Assembly: GCA_025716855.1 (NCBI GenBank)
Contig: JAIXMQ010000013.1
Span: 614,732-678,731 of the forward strand
Length of the DNA: 64,000 bases
Reading direction: 5' to 3'
Origin: Pilaira anomala
Taxonomy: Eukaryota; Mucoromycota; Mucoromycetes; Mucorales; Mucoraceae
Part shown: positions 11,324 to 25,222 of the stretch, piece after piece
How the letters are laid out: every line of letters starts with the position of its first letter
Numbering within the stretch: position 1 is the first letter of the stretch
Made by a program: the position numbers and the translations under genes
The notes under the pieces: generated by a model
What the model saw: the letters and a program-made list of their open reading frames with translations, nothing else
Database searches by the model: none
Told to the model about the DNA's origin: nothing

Positions 11324-11606
11324 AACTAGACTTCGTCATACTGCTTTCGACTACCCACTATTACAATTTAAACAACTTAGATGAGTAGCGTTCAGATGGC
11401 TAGTTAAATTCTTTATAGGATTCCACGTTCAAAACCTACACCTCAACCTTTTTATATTCTTTCGTTGCAGCTGCTTTAGCAGCTGAAGATTATTTTTAGT
11501 ATTTTTCCTTCTTTTTTTCCTACGGAGTGCAATAATGATAAAAGCAAATCGACTGCATAAACTCCCTTTATTATTATTTCTCTTTTTAATAAACTAAATC
11601 TTTCAC

Positions 11607-11621
11607 CTCGGCCATCTTTCC
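11607..11621 (+). repeat. Right target-site duplication of the LINE
   Basis: The 15-bp CTCGGCCATCTTTCC is identical to 6554-6568, the start of the tRNA-Leu gene on the complementary strand. The flanking bases differ at both ends, so the duplication is exactly 15 bp. It marks the original join between tRNA and 5' flank. Confidence 0.85.
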
Positions 11622-11639
11622 TTGTGATGGCAAAGACCA

Positions 11640-11700
11640 ATATTTTATATAAGACTATAGCACGTTTTATTTTCAAAAATATCACGTGATATACACGTGC
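11640..11700 (-). promoter_or_regulatory. Orphaned upstream module of tRNA-Leu (TATA-like box + two CACGTG)
   Basis: Before the LINE insertion this sequence was the 5' flank of the tRNA-Leu gene. Counted from the duplicated tRNA start (11621), a TATATAA-like box lies at about -25 to -31 (11646-11652) and CACGTG motifs at about -62 to -67 (11683-11688) and -73 to -78 (11694-11699). The tRNA-Phe gene at 20135 has the same layout. A role in Pol III transcription is inferred. The flank could also serve the kinesin gene's 3' side. Confidence 0.5.
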
Positions 11701-11862
11701 AAAGGTTTTGATTGGTTCATACTTGCATTACTTCATGACCTGTCAAAAAAAGAGATCCTTTTTACATCATTTTTATTACTTCAAACACAATTTGTCAATA
11801 TTATTTGCATAGTAAAGCTTTTTTCAAATAAATTAAGATGCCGTAATATTAAAACTATTTAT

Positions 11863-13694
11863 TTACATGTACTTTGATTTTAAGGATTGCCATCTGTTAA
11901 TGGTATCATTTTCTAAATTAGAGATACCACGCTTTAAGTCGTCATATTTTCTCTTCCATAATCCAATTTCTCTTCCAGTTTCTATCTTGATTTCCTGTAA
12001 TCTAATTTCATACTTAACCTTTGTTTCTTTCAACAATCTATCCTGTTCCATCTGCATCTCTTCTCTTGCTTTCGTTTCTAAGTCAAGTGTATTTTGTAAC
12101 TGTTGTAAAGTATTTTTCAAGTTTAAAATCTCATTATCTTTTCCTTTTAAATTCTCTTTTGTTGTCTCTAACTCTAATTTAGTTGCATCGTATACTTTCT
12201 TAGTTTGATATACACCATTCTTATCATAATTCATTTGTAATTCACGATCCATTTGTTCCAAGTCGTTCATGAGTGTACCAACATGTTTATTTGAACTGAT
12301 TAGAATATTTGCTTGTGGTCTATTACAGATACCATTTGCATGACTTGCATAATCTAAGGTACTTTTGATTTCTTCAAATGTTTGTTGTTCAGGTGAGACA
12401 GTAGCAATAATATATGTCTTTGTATGTCCACCTAAAGAATCCTTCAATAATCGTGTTAAATTACTTCCTCTGTAAGGTATATGTGCTGATGTTTCCACTA
12501 ATGAATTAATAACTCGACCCAATGCTAATAAACTTCGATTGATATTTGCAGCTTCTCTTGCTCTTAATTGTTCTGATCCTGAACTTCGACTATTTTCTGA
12601 TCCTGCCAAATCCACCAAATTCAATTTACCTACTCGAAACGACTTTTCTCCTTTGGAAGATGTTTCACGTAAATAAACTGTAATTGTGAATATGCTATGT
12701 GATCGACTAAATAAAAAGACAATGTATATATATCAGCATAGTCATATTAAGAAAACAAAATGAATATATTATACCTTGATTTGTCATTCATATTCGTAGC
12801 TGCAGTCATTCTCTTTTTGACACCTGATTTCATCATTTCAATTCCTCTTTCCACAGAGGTAATAGCATGTTCCCTTAAGCCTTGTACAACTACACTAGGT
12901 CCATCATCATATATTTTAAGTTGTTTTGGATCATCAGAAAAGCACAACAAGTCACGTAATTCTTCATTATATAATTCCAACATGGAAACCATCACATGGT
13001 TATCAGGGTCCATCTTTTTCAATTCATGAAACAACTGTCGAATTGTACGAGGTATAATACCCGCGTTTTCTCCGTATCCACCTTTTTCTTCAATTAAATC
13101 ACCTTCCATTGTAAACCTATCAACCAATTAGTATATACACAACTTTTTCTTTAAAAAAAAATAATAATAAAATATTTACGTTTTTCCTGTACCAGTTTGT
13201 CCATAAGCAAATATTGTACAATTATAACTTTTAAAAAAGGCTTTTAAAAACTAGAAATAAAAAATATACACAAAAAGGGGGGGGGGGGAGGTTTACCCTT
13301 TTAATACTTCTTTAAGTGCAGGTTCTGCAACTTCTTCGTATACACTTTGTTGTGTAGTATGTTTGTCAAATACACGGTCATAGGTATAAATTGTATTATT
13401 TGTCTTTAACAATACTTTGGTCTTTGGATCGCTTGTGATGGGTTCAAGAGAGCTAACAGTTTTCGTGTTGGTGCTTGCTCTATAAAGCCAAGTTAGATCA
13501 ACTGTTTTACTTTAACAAGGTAACATTGTACGCATATACCTGCAACGCAACATGACTTTTATTTTAGAGCTACTATCACCACCATTTGCTTTCTTGCTGA
13601 CAGGTTTTGCGCTTACAAGAGCCCTACGTTTTTTTTGAGTGGAAACATTGTCGATTGGTGTAAGGGCTCTCTTTCTACTATTGTTTTGATGCAT
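11863..13694 (-). CDS. Kinesin-5-like motor protein, short tail
   Basis: A plus-end-type kinesin motor acting on spindle microtubules by family knowledge. Five exons (13694-13540, 13479-13297, 13227-13180, 13116-12775, 12706-11863) give 523 aa. The N-terminus is basic (KRALTP, KKRR), a possible NLS. The motor spans about residues 45-365, with P-loop GQTGTGKT at 122-129, switch I SSRSHSIF at about 242-249, switch II DLAGSE at 275-280, and [16 protein letters not shown]. The STLDYA...NRP neck block is like the BimC/kinesin-5 class. Only about 160 residues of coiled coil follow and the protein ends, whereas canonical kinesin-5 proteins are about 1,000 aa with a BimC box. It is therefore a tail-less paralogue or a diverged class. 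All catalytic motifs are intact and the exon phases agree. Confidence 0.85.
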
Positions 13695-14005
13695 GTTATC
13701 AGGAAAGAATAATAGGGTGACAGGTAAAAGAAGGATATGTTCAGTCTATAAATATTTTTTTTTTTTAGTTCTTTAAAAAAAACCCCTTCTGCAGTCACGG
13801 AGATATTAACTACTAGATAATTCTTGTCAAATGAAACAACTATGTGAATCTCTATAGATACTATATGTACATCAAAAAGAACTACAACTGCAATAATTGA
13901 TTATTTAATTTTTTTAATATCTTTATTATTTAATATATTTAACAATCCATTTTTTTGTTTATGAAATAGATTTTTGAGAGTGCAAAGTTTTCAAATGTGT
14001 TTTTT

Positions 14006-16791
<2,786 letters not shown>

Positions 16792-17101
16792 TTTCTTTTT
16801 ATGTTAGTTTTTTTTTTTGATTAAAAGAAATAAAAAAAGAGTTAAAAAAATGAATAAAGAAATATTAAAGCTTTTTTATCACGACACGTAATCAAGGACG
16901 ACGGAGAACGGCATTATTCATATATTCCACGTCATCGTTCTATTGATTTCCTTTTTTAAAGGGACTCTTCTTATTGGGTATGTCCATTCTCCCCAAAAGA
17001 AAGTTTTTATACCGCAGCAGCTCTACTCACTCTTTACAGGAGAGAGGTGTATTTACATATCTCGATTGGTTTTACTTTACCAACTGTCTGTGCATTTTTT
17101 T

Positions 17102-17103
<2 letters not shown>

Positions 17104-17133
<30 letters not shown>
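17104..17133. repeat. (TA)n microsatellite
   Basis: An uninterrupted TA run immediately downstream of the stop codon of the minus-strand Ytp1-like gene, in its 3' flank. Confidence 0.9.
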
Positions 17134-17136
<3 letters not shown>

Positions 17137-17140
17137 TTTA

Positions 17141-18281
17141 TTATGTATCCTTTAATTCATCTTCTTCATCCAAGACGGCTGAAGCTTGAACTTCGGTATA
17201 TCCATCATTTAAACAATTTGGATAGTCTGTTAATTTCTCCCATAAATAAATTAAGCAAAAAGCAAGAGCAAACACCATAAATCCAAATGATAACAAGATA
17301 TTACTATAAGAGCTTACATCTGCACCCATTACAGTTAAATAAGCTAATTGTTGCTCTGTTGATCCCATAAATAACAAGCCAGCCAATATTAATGTAAGTG
17401 GTGGGATATATTGCCAAGGAGAGATTTCTTTAAATTGACCTTGTTTCCATACAAAGCAAATCTCAATAATTCGACTGAGACCACCAGCCATTAACATGTA
17501 TCCAAAATACGAATGAATTGCACCACTATTGGCTACATGTTGCGCGTGACCTTGGAATGCTACTGCTGTCAATATAATTAGAATAGATGGAATCACCGTT
17601 CTCTGTCCATTTCGACTAAGTATGATTCCAACAATGCCTGCTGCCCACCAAATAATACCCATTGATGTATGTTGGTAATCACCGTGATTCCATTCATGGC
17701 CCCATCTATTGATATATACGTATAAGAAAAAATGTATGTGTATTATGTAATTTATCTATTTTATACCTGTGCTCTGTAAACGTATTCACAATTCCCCAGA
17801 TCATAATTACCCAACTATCATACCATTCTTGACTTTTTCCATTTCGAAGTAACCAAGGTCCACCCACGCGAAGTGATAAAAGTAATAAAATACCATATGC
17901 CACAAATGACGATCCCATGATGAAATGAGCTAAACATTGTCCGGTTGACTCTAATTGGAGGAAAACGAAAAAAGGGTGTAAATACAGATGGAACCTTTTT
18001 TTTCTTCTTCTCTTTATTTACCTCCGTAACAGAACCCTAAAGAAGCAATTACACCTAAAACGATCTGTACATACCCAATCACTGGTATAGCAGCACCAAG
18101 ATATTTATGTACTTTTGTTAAAACAGGTCGTATCTTTCCATGAAATCCTCTTTCTAAATGAAATCGAAGGTATACACCTAATACCAATTGTGAAGAAACT
18201 GTCCATATCACAATATCTGCAAACCATCTATGTGCAATATGAGGTTCCTAATTAAATATTATCAGCACATATGAATCTATT

Positions 18282-18316
<35 letters not shown>

Positions 18317-18657
18317 CTTGTCTTACATAGTTTCTTCCATTATGTGCGTGCGCTAAGAAGATACCACATACAAATAACAATGTCCCTAAAATTTGTACTG
18401 GTACATGCCACCTGTTTTTAGCTAGTCCTAATACCATACCTAATGGATACAATATACCAAATGCTTTTTTTTTTTTTTGCGAGTGTTAATAAAATGATGA
18501 TTAAATATGCGTGTATGTGTATATATGTACCTGCAACCATAAATGTAATATGAAGTGTCATAATTAATCCAATCGGTTCATCGGTGGCTGCACTATTATC
18601 GAATAAAGCAGGGTCTAAATCATGACTATGACCCATTCCATGTTCATGTTCAGACAT
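17141..18657 (-). CDS. Ytp1-like polytopic membrane protein
   Basis: A fungal membrane protein of the Ytp1 family (DUF2427 plus Ytp1 C-terminal domain). Its function is unsettled; parts resemble cytochrome b561-type electron-transport proteins. Five exons (18657-18531, 18463-18327, 18247-18022, 17950-17767, 17705-17141) give 412 aa. The N-terminus is His-rich (MSEHEHGMGHSHDLD). About ten membrane segments follow. Conserved His occur at or near membrane borders (LAHAHNGRNY, PHIAHRW, VHKYLG, HEWNHGDYQH, FQGHAQHV), the kind that could bind haem or metal in b561-like folds. The C-terminal tail is acidic and cytosolic-looking. The first intron ends in an A-run directly before AG. Family assignment is fairly firm; the activity is not known. 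Confidence 0.8.
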
Positions 18658-18827
18658 ATTTCTCGGGATTAAAAAATAAAAAGAAGAATAAAAAACAGAT
18701 GCGTCTAAAAACAAATTTTTTATTTATTTATTTATTTGATTTTAGCGGAACAATTGAATACCCGTTTTATGGTAAACACATTCCCATGTGTAACACACAA
18801 CTGTAAAAAAAAAGCATCATTTTTGTA

Positions 18828-19658
18828 TCACAACATAATTTGAGTTGTTAATCTTTTACAGGTAAACAAGATTTTCTTTAAAGACTTTGCTCCTTCTACC
18901 ATCTCGAAAATATCCTTTTCATTCGCAACCGAATCAATATGTCTTAGATCAATTGATTTTAGATATTTTAAACAACTGACTAAGACCTTGAATGACCTTG
19001 GCTTCACTTTATTACACCATTGTAAAACAATCACTTCTAACTGAGGTAACCCAATCGCTATATTCTCTACTGTTTGACTATTCACCCAAGCACAATAAGA
19101 AAGATCCAAATAAGCAAGTTGAGAACAAGAGCCTCCATCGTTCATAATAGATTCCAATGGATGACAACTATCAATAGCTGTACATGGTTTAATCATTGTA
19201 TTACTCAAGTTGAGTATATTTAATTTACTTTGATTGCTTTTTCCTATACATTCCAATATATCTGTTGATAATATACAATCGGCCAGTATCAAAGTATCCA
19301 ATTGATTCATGTTATTTTTTACAAGTTGGAATAATAGGTTAGGTGATACGTTGGTACATTTAGATAGATCAAGATACTTTAGGTGGCAGACGTTGTTCAA
19401 GAGTGGTAATATGACATGGTCATTTACATATGTCTGCACGTTTTTAAAGTCAAGTACTCGGATATAAGACTGTGATGTTTTGGTGATTTTTGTTGCAAAT
19501 AAGGCCAGCTTCTTTTCGTTTCGAATACGAGGGTAATAATAAAGTTTCATAGATCCATTGATATGCCAATCTTGATTTACTTGACTGAACGAACAAATAT
19601 CTCTTGGTGAGAGTAAATCCAAAATTTTTTCGATCAACTCTTGTGGTAGACGTTCCAT
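18828..19658 (-). CDS. F-box/LRR protein
   Basis: A single-exon 276-residue protein. The N-terminal F-box spans about residues 1-45 (MERLPQELIEKILDLLSPRDICSFSQV), the part that would bind Skp1 in an SCF ubiquitin ligase. Leucine-rich repeats follow (LKYLDLSKCTNVS, LNILNLSNTMI, LAYLDLSYCAWVN, LKSIDLRHI), which would recruit a substrate. This is the general Grr1/Amn1-like layout, but the substrate cannot be told. A T-run lies just upstream of the ATG. The upstream region to 20134 is shared with the plus-strand tRNA-Phe gene. Confidence 0.85.
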   Translation of the reverse strand: MERLPQELIEKILDLLSPRDICSFSQVNQDWHINGSMKLYYYPRIRNEKKLALFATKITKTSQSYIRVLDFKNVQTYVNDHVILPLLNNVCHLKYLDLSKCTNVSPNLLFQLVKNNMNQLDTLILADCILSTDILECIGKSNQSKLNILNLSNTMIKPCTAIDSCHPLESIMNDGGSCSQLAYLDLSYCAWVNSQTVENIAIGLPQLEVIVLQWCNKVKPRSFKVLVSCLKYLKSIDLRHIDSVANEKDIFEMVEGAKSLKKILFTCKRLTTQIML

Positions 19659-20059
19659 CTTTTTTTTTTTTTTTTTTTATTTCTTGAAGAGAGAAGTAAT
19701 ATAAAAAAGAAATAAAAAAACGGGGAATAGTGTATGTACATGTCAACATATACCCCTTCAATATAAGTATATCAAGTCAAACACCAGCAAAAAATTTATA
19801 TATATTTGAAACATTAAAATTTTCAATCAACTAAGTTTAGTGTGATGAGGAAAATATGATTTTATTGTTTTTTCTTTCGTTTGAAAAAAAAATTATTTCT
19901 TCTTGAATAAGTCTATCTTTCTCATCATAATATCCAAACTATATTTTTTTAATGGAATAATTTCTATTTGCCTTGTATATAAATATCCTGTTTCAAATCA
20001 TCACACTTTGTTCTTTTTTTCATATGCTCTCAAAGGATATTTCTCTTCAAAAATCACAT

Positions 20060-20112
20060 GATTTTCACGTGATGTCACGTGACACACTTTTGTTTTTTGC
20101 GTCATATAAAAA
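20060..20112 (+). promoter_or_regulatory. Paired CACGTG and TATA-like box upstream of tRNA-Phe
   Basis: CACGTG occurs at 20066-20071 and 20076-20081 (about -69 to -64 and -59 to -54 from the tRNA) and a CATATAAA box at about 20103-20110 (-32 to -25). The same order and similar spacing occur in the ancestral flank of tRNA-Leu (11640-11700). Both CACGTG copies sit in TCACGTGA palindromes. A promoter role is inferred. The sites could also regulate the divergent F-box gene. Confidence 0.5.
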
Positions 20113-20134
20113 AATAAAGTTAAAAAATATATAA

Positions 20135-20150
20135 GCGGGTATAGCTCAGC

Positions 20151-20182
<32 letters not shown>

Positions 20183-20207
20183 AGGTGTTCGATCCACTTT
20201 AGCCGCA
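20135..20207 (+). tRNA. tRNA-Phe (anticodon GAA), one acceptor mismatch
   Basis: A 73-nt cloverleaf without intron. The D arm is GCTCAGCTGGGAGAGC, the anticodon stem TCAGA/TCTGA holds loop CTGAAGA (GAA anticodon), and the T arm is AGGTGTTCGATCCACTT. The acceptor GCGGGTA against TAGCCGC has a G-G mismatch at the fifth pair, and the T stem has one G-T pair. A T-rich terminator (AATTTTTTG) follows. The gene may be functional, but the mismatch suggests a slightly decayed copy. Confidence 0.88.
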
Positions 20208-20902
20208 TTTATATTTAATTTTTTGCTTTTCTTGACCGGATAAATTATTATCCGTTAGATTGTTTGAACAAAATGCTTCTTATGTCAGGTTTATGATTGT
20301 CTTTTTATTTTGTAATGAAACACTGAAAACCACGAATGTATATTGATACATCTAAAGATTGTTTAATTGTATAGGTTAGGGATAGTTATTGAATGTAAGA
20401 AAGTGAGAACCAGTCTATGTAGTTATCAATTTAGAAAGTCTTGTACGTAGTGTATTTAGCGACTAGTTGTTTTTAAAGGAGTACCAGAAAGGATAACAAT
20501 AAACCAAAAAGTGAATGACAATAATTTATTTCTACTACATACGCAGAAAATATACTACGTGAAAACTAAGTTTTTGTGTAAAAAAATCAAAGAAAAGTTG
20601 TAGCTATTAGCCAAAAAGTTACGAGGTGTTACAGCTTTTCGTTAATTAAGAGTATCCCAAGAACTTGTTGAGGTTTATTAATGGTTAGAACCATAGTATC
20701 ATAAAAAAGACAACAAGAAAACTAAGCAAACAAACATTTATTTACTCCAAGATAGCTTTTGAGCATACCCGTAAACCAACCGTCTAAATATGTACTTCAT
20801 TTTTGAGCTTTAAGTTATGTTTGAATATTTTATCCGCTTAAAAGACATGACAATACCAGATAGATACAGCGAGAACGGTAAATTTTGTAACTTTCAGAAA
20901 AT
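20208..20902. other. Non-coding AT-rich region
   Basis: No gene seen between the tRNA-Phe gene and the left inverted repeat arm. It contains short decayed stretches and no ORF with protein-like composition. Confidence 0.5.
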
Positions 20903-21234
20903 TGAATGTCTGCAATCAAAAAATAAATGTCACTTTCCAAAAAATTAATGGCATTAAGCCAAATATACTTGTCCTTTTGGAGTAAAGAAATGTCGCAATA
21001 AGTTAAATCAAATTGACCTAAATAATGTTTCTCTTTTCGTTTAGGTTTTAAACTTTTTTTTTTTTTTGATAAGAGCAGGTTTAGGAGGGAGTCTAAGAGG
21101 TCGGCTGCGTTAGGATATAAATGAAGGTCAAGTTGGGCATAAAGTTTTTGACATTGTAAGAAGTGAGCTCTAGTAGTTTGGTCATAAAATAACTTTTTCT
21201 TTTGTTCTTTATTTCTTTTACTCTGGATCAACAA
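20830..21234 (-). pseudogene. LINE ORF2 C-terminal fragment (left arm copy)
   Basis: An open stretch of about 134 codons containing TTRAHFLQC, a Cys/His signature like the zinc-finger block near the end of LINE ORF2 proteins. LDSLLNLLL and a Lys-rich part follow. The resident LINE at 6.6-11.6 kb has a comparable but different C-terminus (HTSRRHF...LNLL), so this is another LINE family. No reverse transcriptase region lies upstream. A homologous copy, broken by stops and a longer A-run, lies in opposite orientation at 23234-23529. Confidence 0.45.
20903..21185 (-). repeat. Inverted repeat, left arm
   Basis: Nearly identical, in reverse complement, to 23234-23529. The shared block begins GACCAAACTACTA and ends GCAGACATTCA. 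The main difference is the length of the internal A-run (about 13 here, about 26 in the other arm), plus scattered substitutions. Confidence 0.85.
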
Positions 21235-21663
21235 CCAAGATTTTTTCTCTCGAAGTATAATGATTGATCACTAGAAATGATTCTTTATTTGTTATATGAA
21301 AAAAGAGACTATTAATATATTTATATAAATCCCTTTTATGATTGATCAGTCATATACTTTGTTCTTTTTGACTGATTGCTAGGTGATAAGAATATATTGA
21401 CTGGTGATTAGACAAAATTATCTGAAGTATAATCACTGACTTCCACAAGATCATACTTATAAGATTGCTCAATATGAGACAATGTGATTTTGGTGCTAAG
21501 CTCCACGGAGAACTCTCTCTAGGCACAAAGGTTTAAAATATTTTTTCGAAGTTGATGTAACTCTGCCATAGAGCTTATCAAGCCGAAATACCCAACCTTG
21601 TGTCATAAAAGCAGTTTCTATATCTGAACAATTGAACAATGCAAGCAGATTTGCCAGCGAAAT

Positions 21664-21960
21664 CTAAGTAAAAAGCCGGTGATCAGTGTTTTGAGTGAAA
21701 AGATGGATGTCATTCAAAATACAGCCGTTGATCCTGATATTTTTATTTTGTTGTTGTAGTAATGTAGCTGTAGTGGCATTTGGCTTTTTGAATTCGATAG
21801 AGCATATTTCTACATTATCAATATTAGTGTCAAGATCAGTTGCAACGAGGATATCAATTCTTCTTCCATAAGTAATATCGACTTCGTTAATTAGTTGCAT
21901 TCTTTGTGTTGCTGCAGACACCGGTTCACCTTCTTTCAGGATCACGCGCGTATCATCCAA
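21664..21960 (-). pseudogene. Fragment of an unrecognised, probably repeated gene
   Basis: An open stretch of about 98 codons with protein-like composition, for example EVDITYGRRIDILVAT, EICSIEFKK and LLQQQNKNIRINGCIL. It gives the impression of a large Mucorales family of uncharacterised proteins with an EFKK...QQNKNIR block, but I cannot name it. Further broken pieces may lie upstream on the same strand (22269-22454 and 22522-22779, the latter with a YGSLKTFNSGLYFFRYLYFL stretch). No start codon with good context and no complete frame is seen, so it is treated as a remnant. Confidence 0.4.
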
Positions 21961-23233
21961 AAAGGCCGTAAAGCACTATGCTTTAAATAATTGACTATTA
22001 ACGCGTCAGAATCACTTATTGTTTCAGTGTTTGCGCCAAGCTAAATCGGAAATATGTTTCTTCTTGAATGATTTGCGCACCATATTTTTTTCACCCACAC
22101 TGCTATTGGGATTTAATAGACAATGAATCACTTATTTCTGATAAAATTATTAGGGCCTCGATATAACTTACCACGGACAACCTGTTTTATGCAGGTTTCA
22201 AAGTTATTTACTTCTTGATACAATATCTGATCGGGATAACGTACGTGATCAAAGATGAGACTAAGAGGCTAACGGCGAGGAAGATTCATTTTAGAGTATA
22301 AAAAAAAAGAAATAAAGTGAAAAGAAAAAGAAAAAAAAAAAGCATTGATTTCATACGCCTTACTAATTCTGGTAGACGAAATTCCGATAGACGTGTTTCC
22401 CAAGTAAGGAATCATATTTAACGTTCGAATTACATTGCCTAATTGAGCTGCCATTTAGATAACATTACTCATGAATGTGATTATTTAGCTTTTCGAAAGG
22501 TTGCTTTCGTTCGAGAGAAAGTCAGAGGCTTACAGTGCCCTTATACCTGATCTTACATTGCTTACAGACTGGCTGAATATGGTATGTACCTATCCAGTTG
22601 CTTAATTTTTTTTTGTGTAGCAGATTAATGTTGAGGAAATATAGATATCTAAAGAAATACAAGCCACTGTTGAATGTCTTAAGGGAACCATAGGCTTTTT
22701 TTTCAAGATACCGTAATTGAGTAAACAAAATTTTGAGTCCTTGCATCAAGCGACGTTGAACACAAAAGTTAAAGGCCACATTAGTTTATCTTATTTTTTT
22801 TTTCAGGCTCTTACAAGCTTGCCTGGTTTTTTTGGGCCTGTCTCTTGGACAGGTGCTAGTTTGTGCTTCTTGAATAAATACTAAGCAGATAATGCTCTTT
22901 ACAATCCTAATAATCAGTGTCTGCTTCTATTCTAGTAAAATTATTTCATTTTTATTTCTAATAACATTACTTTCTTTGTCTTTGGTCAGTACGATGCTAT
23001 TTGGTCTTGATCTGCACCATTTGTCTTCATCTTTTATTAGTATTGTTGACTCAAAGTGATATTCGGGTTGTCTACTTTTATTTAAATTCGAGAAAACGAC
23101 CAATTTATTTTCGAGGTGCTGCCTTCAAAATGGAAGTGTTTTTTCAAGTTCTCAGACATGACTTAGTCCGGTATCCCAGGTATGGGCTAATAGCAATAGT
23201 TCGAAATACTGGGGAAGCTAGTTTCAAACATCA

Positions 23234-23349
23234 GACCAAACTACTATAGCCCACTTCTTACAATGTCAAAAACTTTATGCCCAACTTGACCTTCCTTTAT
23301 ATCCTAACGCAGCCGACCTCTTAGACTCCCTCCTAAACCTGCTCTTATC

Positions 23350-23381
<32 letters not shown>

Positions 23382-23529
23382 AAAACCTAAACGAAAGGAG
23401 AAACATTATTTAGGTCAATTTGATTTAACTTAATGCGACATTTCTTTTACTCCAAAAGGACAAGTATATTTGGCTTAATGCCATTAATTTTTTGGAAAGT
23501 GACATTTATTTTTTGATTGCAGACATTCA
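23234..23529 (+). repeat. Inverted repeat, right arm (LINE 3' fragment)
   Basis: Counterpart of 20903-21185. It is broken by in-frame stops and an A-run of about 26, so it does not encode a continuous protein. It ends about 160 bp before the start of the zinc transporter gene and so lies in its promoter region. Confidence 0.85.
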
Positions 23530-23590
23530 CTGTATATCTTTTTCTCTTTTTTGATAGGTTGTACAAACCAACTTATTTCATAGTATCTGA

Positions 23591-25064
<1,474 letters not shown>

Positions 25065-25222
25065 AAATATGTATTTCACATTTTTATTTAAAATAAATAA
25101 CTGCTTTCCTCTTAGAAAAAAACTCATTATAAATCAAAAAGTATATTTTTGGGTTTAGAAATACAACTATATTATTTTTTTATTCAAAGAAATATCAAAT
25201 GGGGGGGGGGGGTTTGTTTTTT

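Larger units (their letters stand above)
6569..11606 (+). mobile_element. LINE (non-LTR retrotransposon) inserted at the tRNA-Leu 5' end
   Basis: The element is about 5.04 kb: a 5' UTR of about 220 bp, ORF1 (6790-7908), ORF2 (7905-11323) and a 3' UTR of about 280 bp. It is bounded by a 15-bp direct repeat, at 6554-6568 and 11607-11621, which equals the first 15 nt of the tRNA-Leu gene. It has no long poly-A tail; the end reads AATAAACTAAATCTTTCAC. It uses an apurinic-type endonuclease and lies antisense to the tRNA. It is nearly intact, with one clear frameshift in ORF2, and looks like a recent insertion compared with the decayed Ty3-like element on the other side of the tRNA. Confidence 0.88.

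Noticed and set aside
23001..23249. ORF of 82 codons before the zinc transporter
   Set aside because: No recognisable motifs; it partly overlaps the right inverted repeat and looks like chance.
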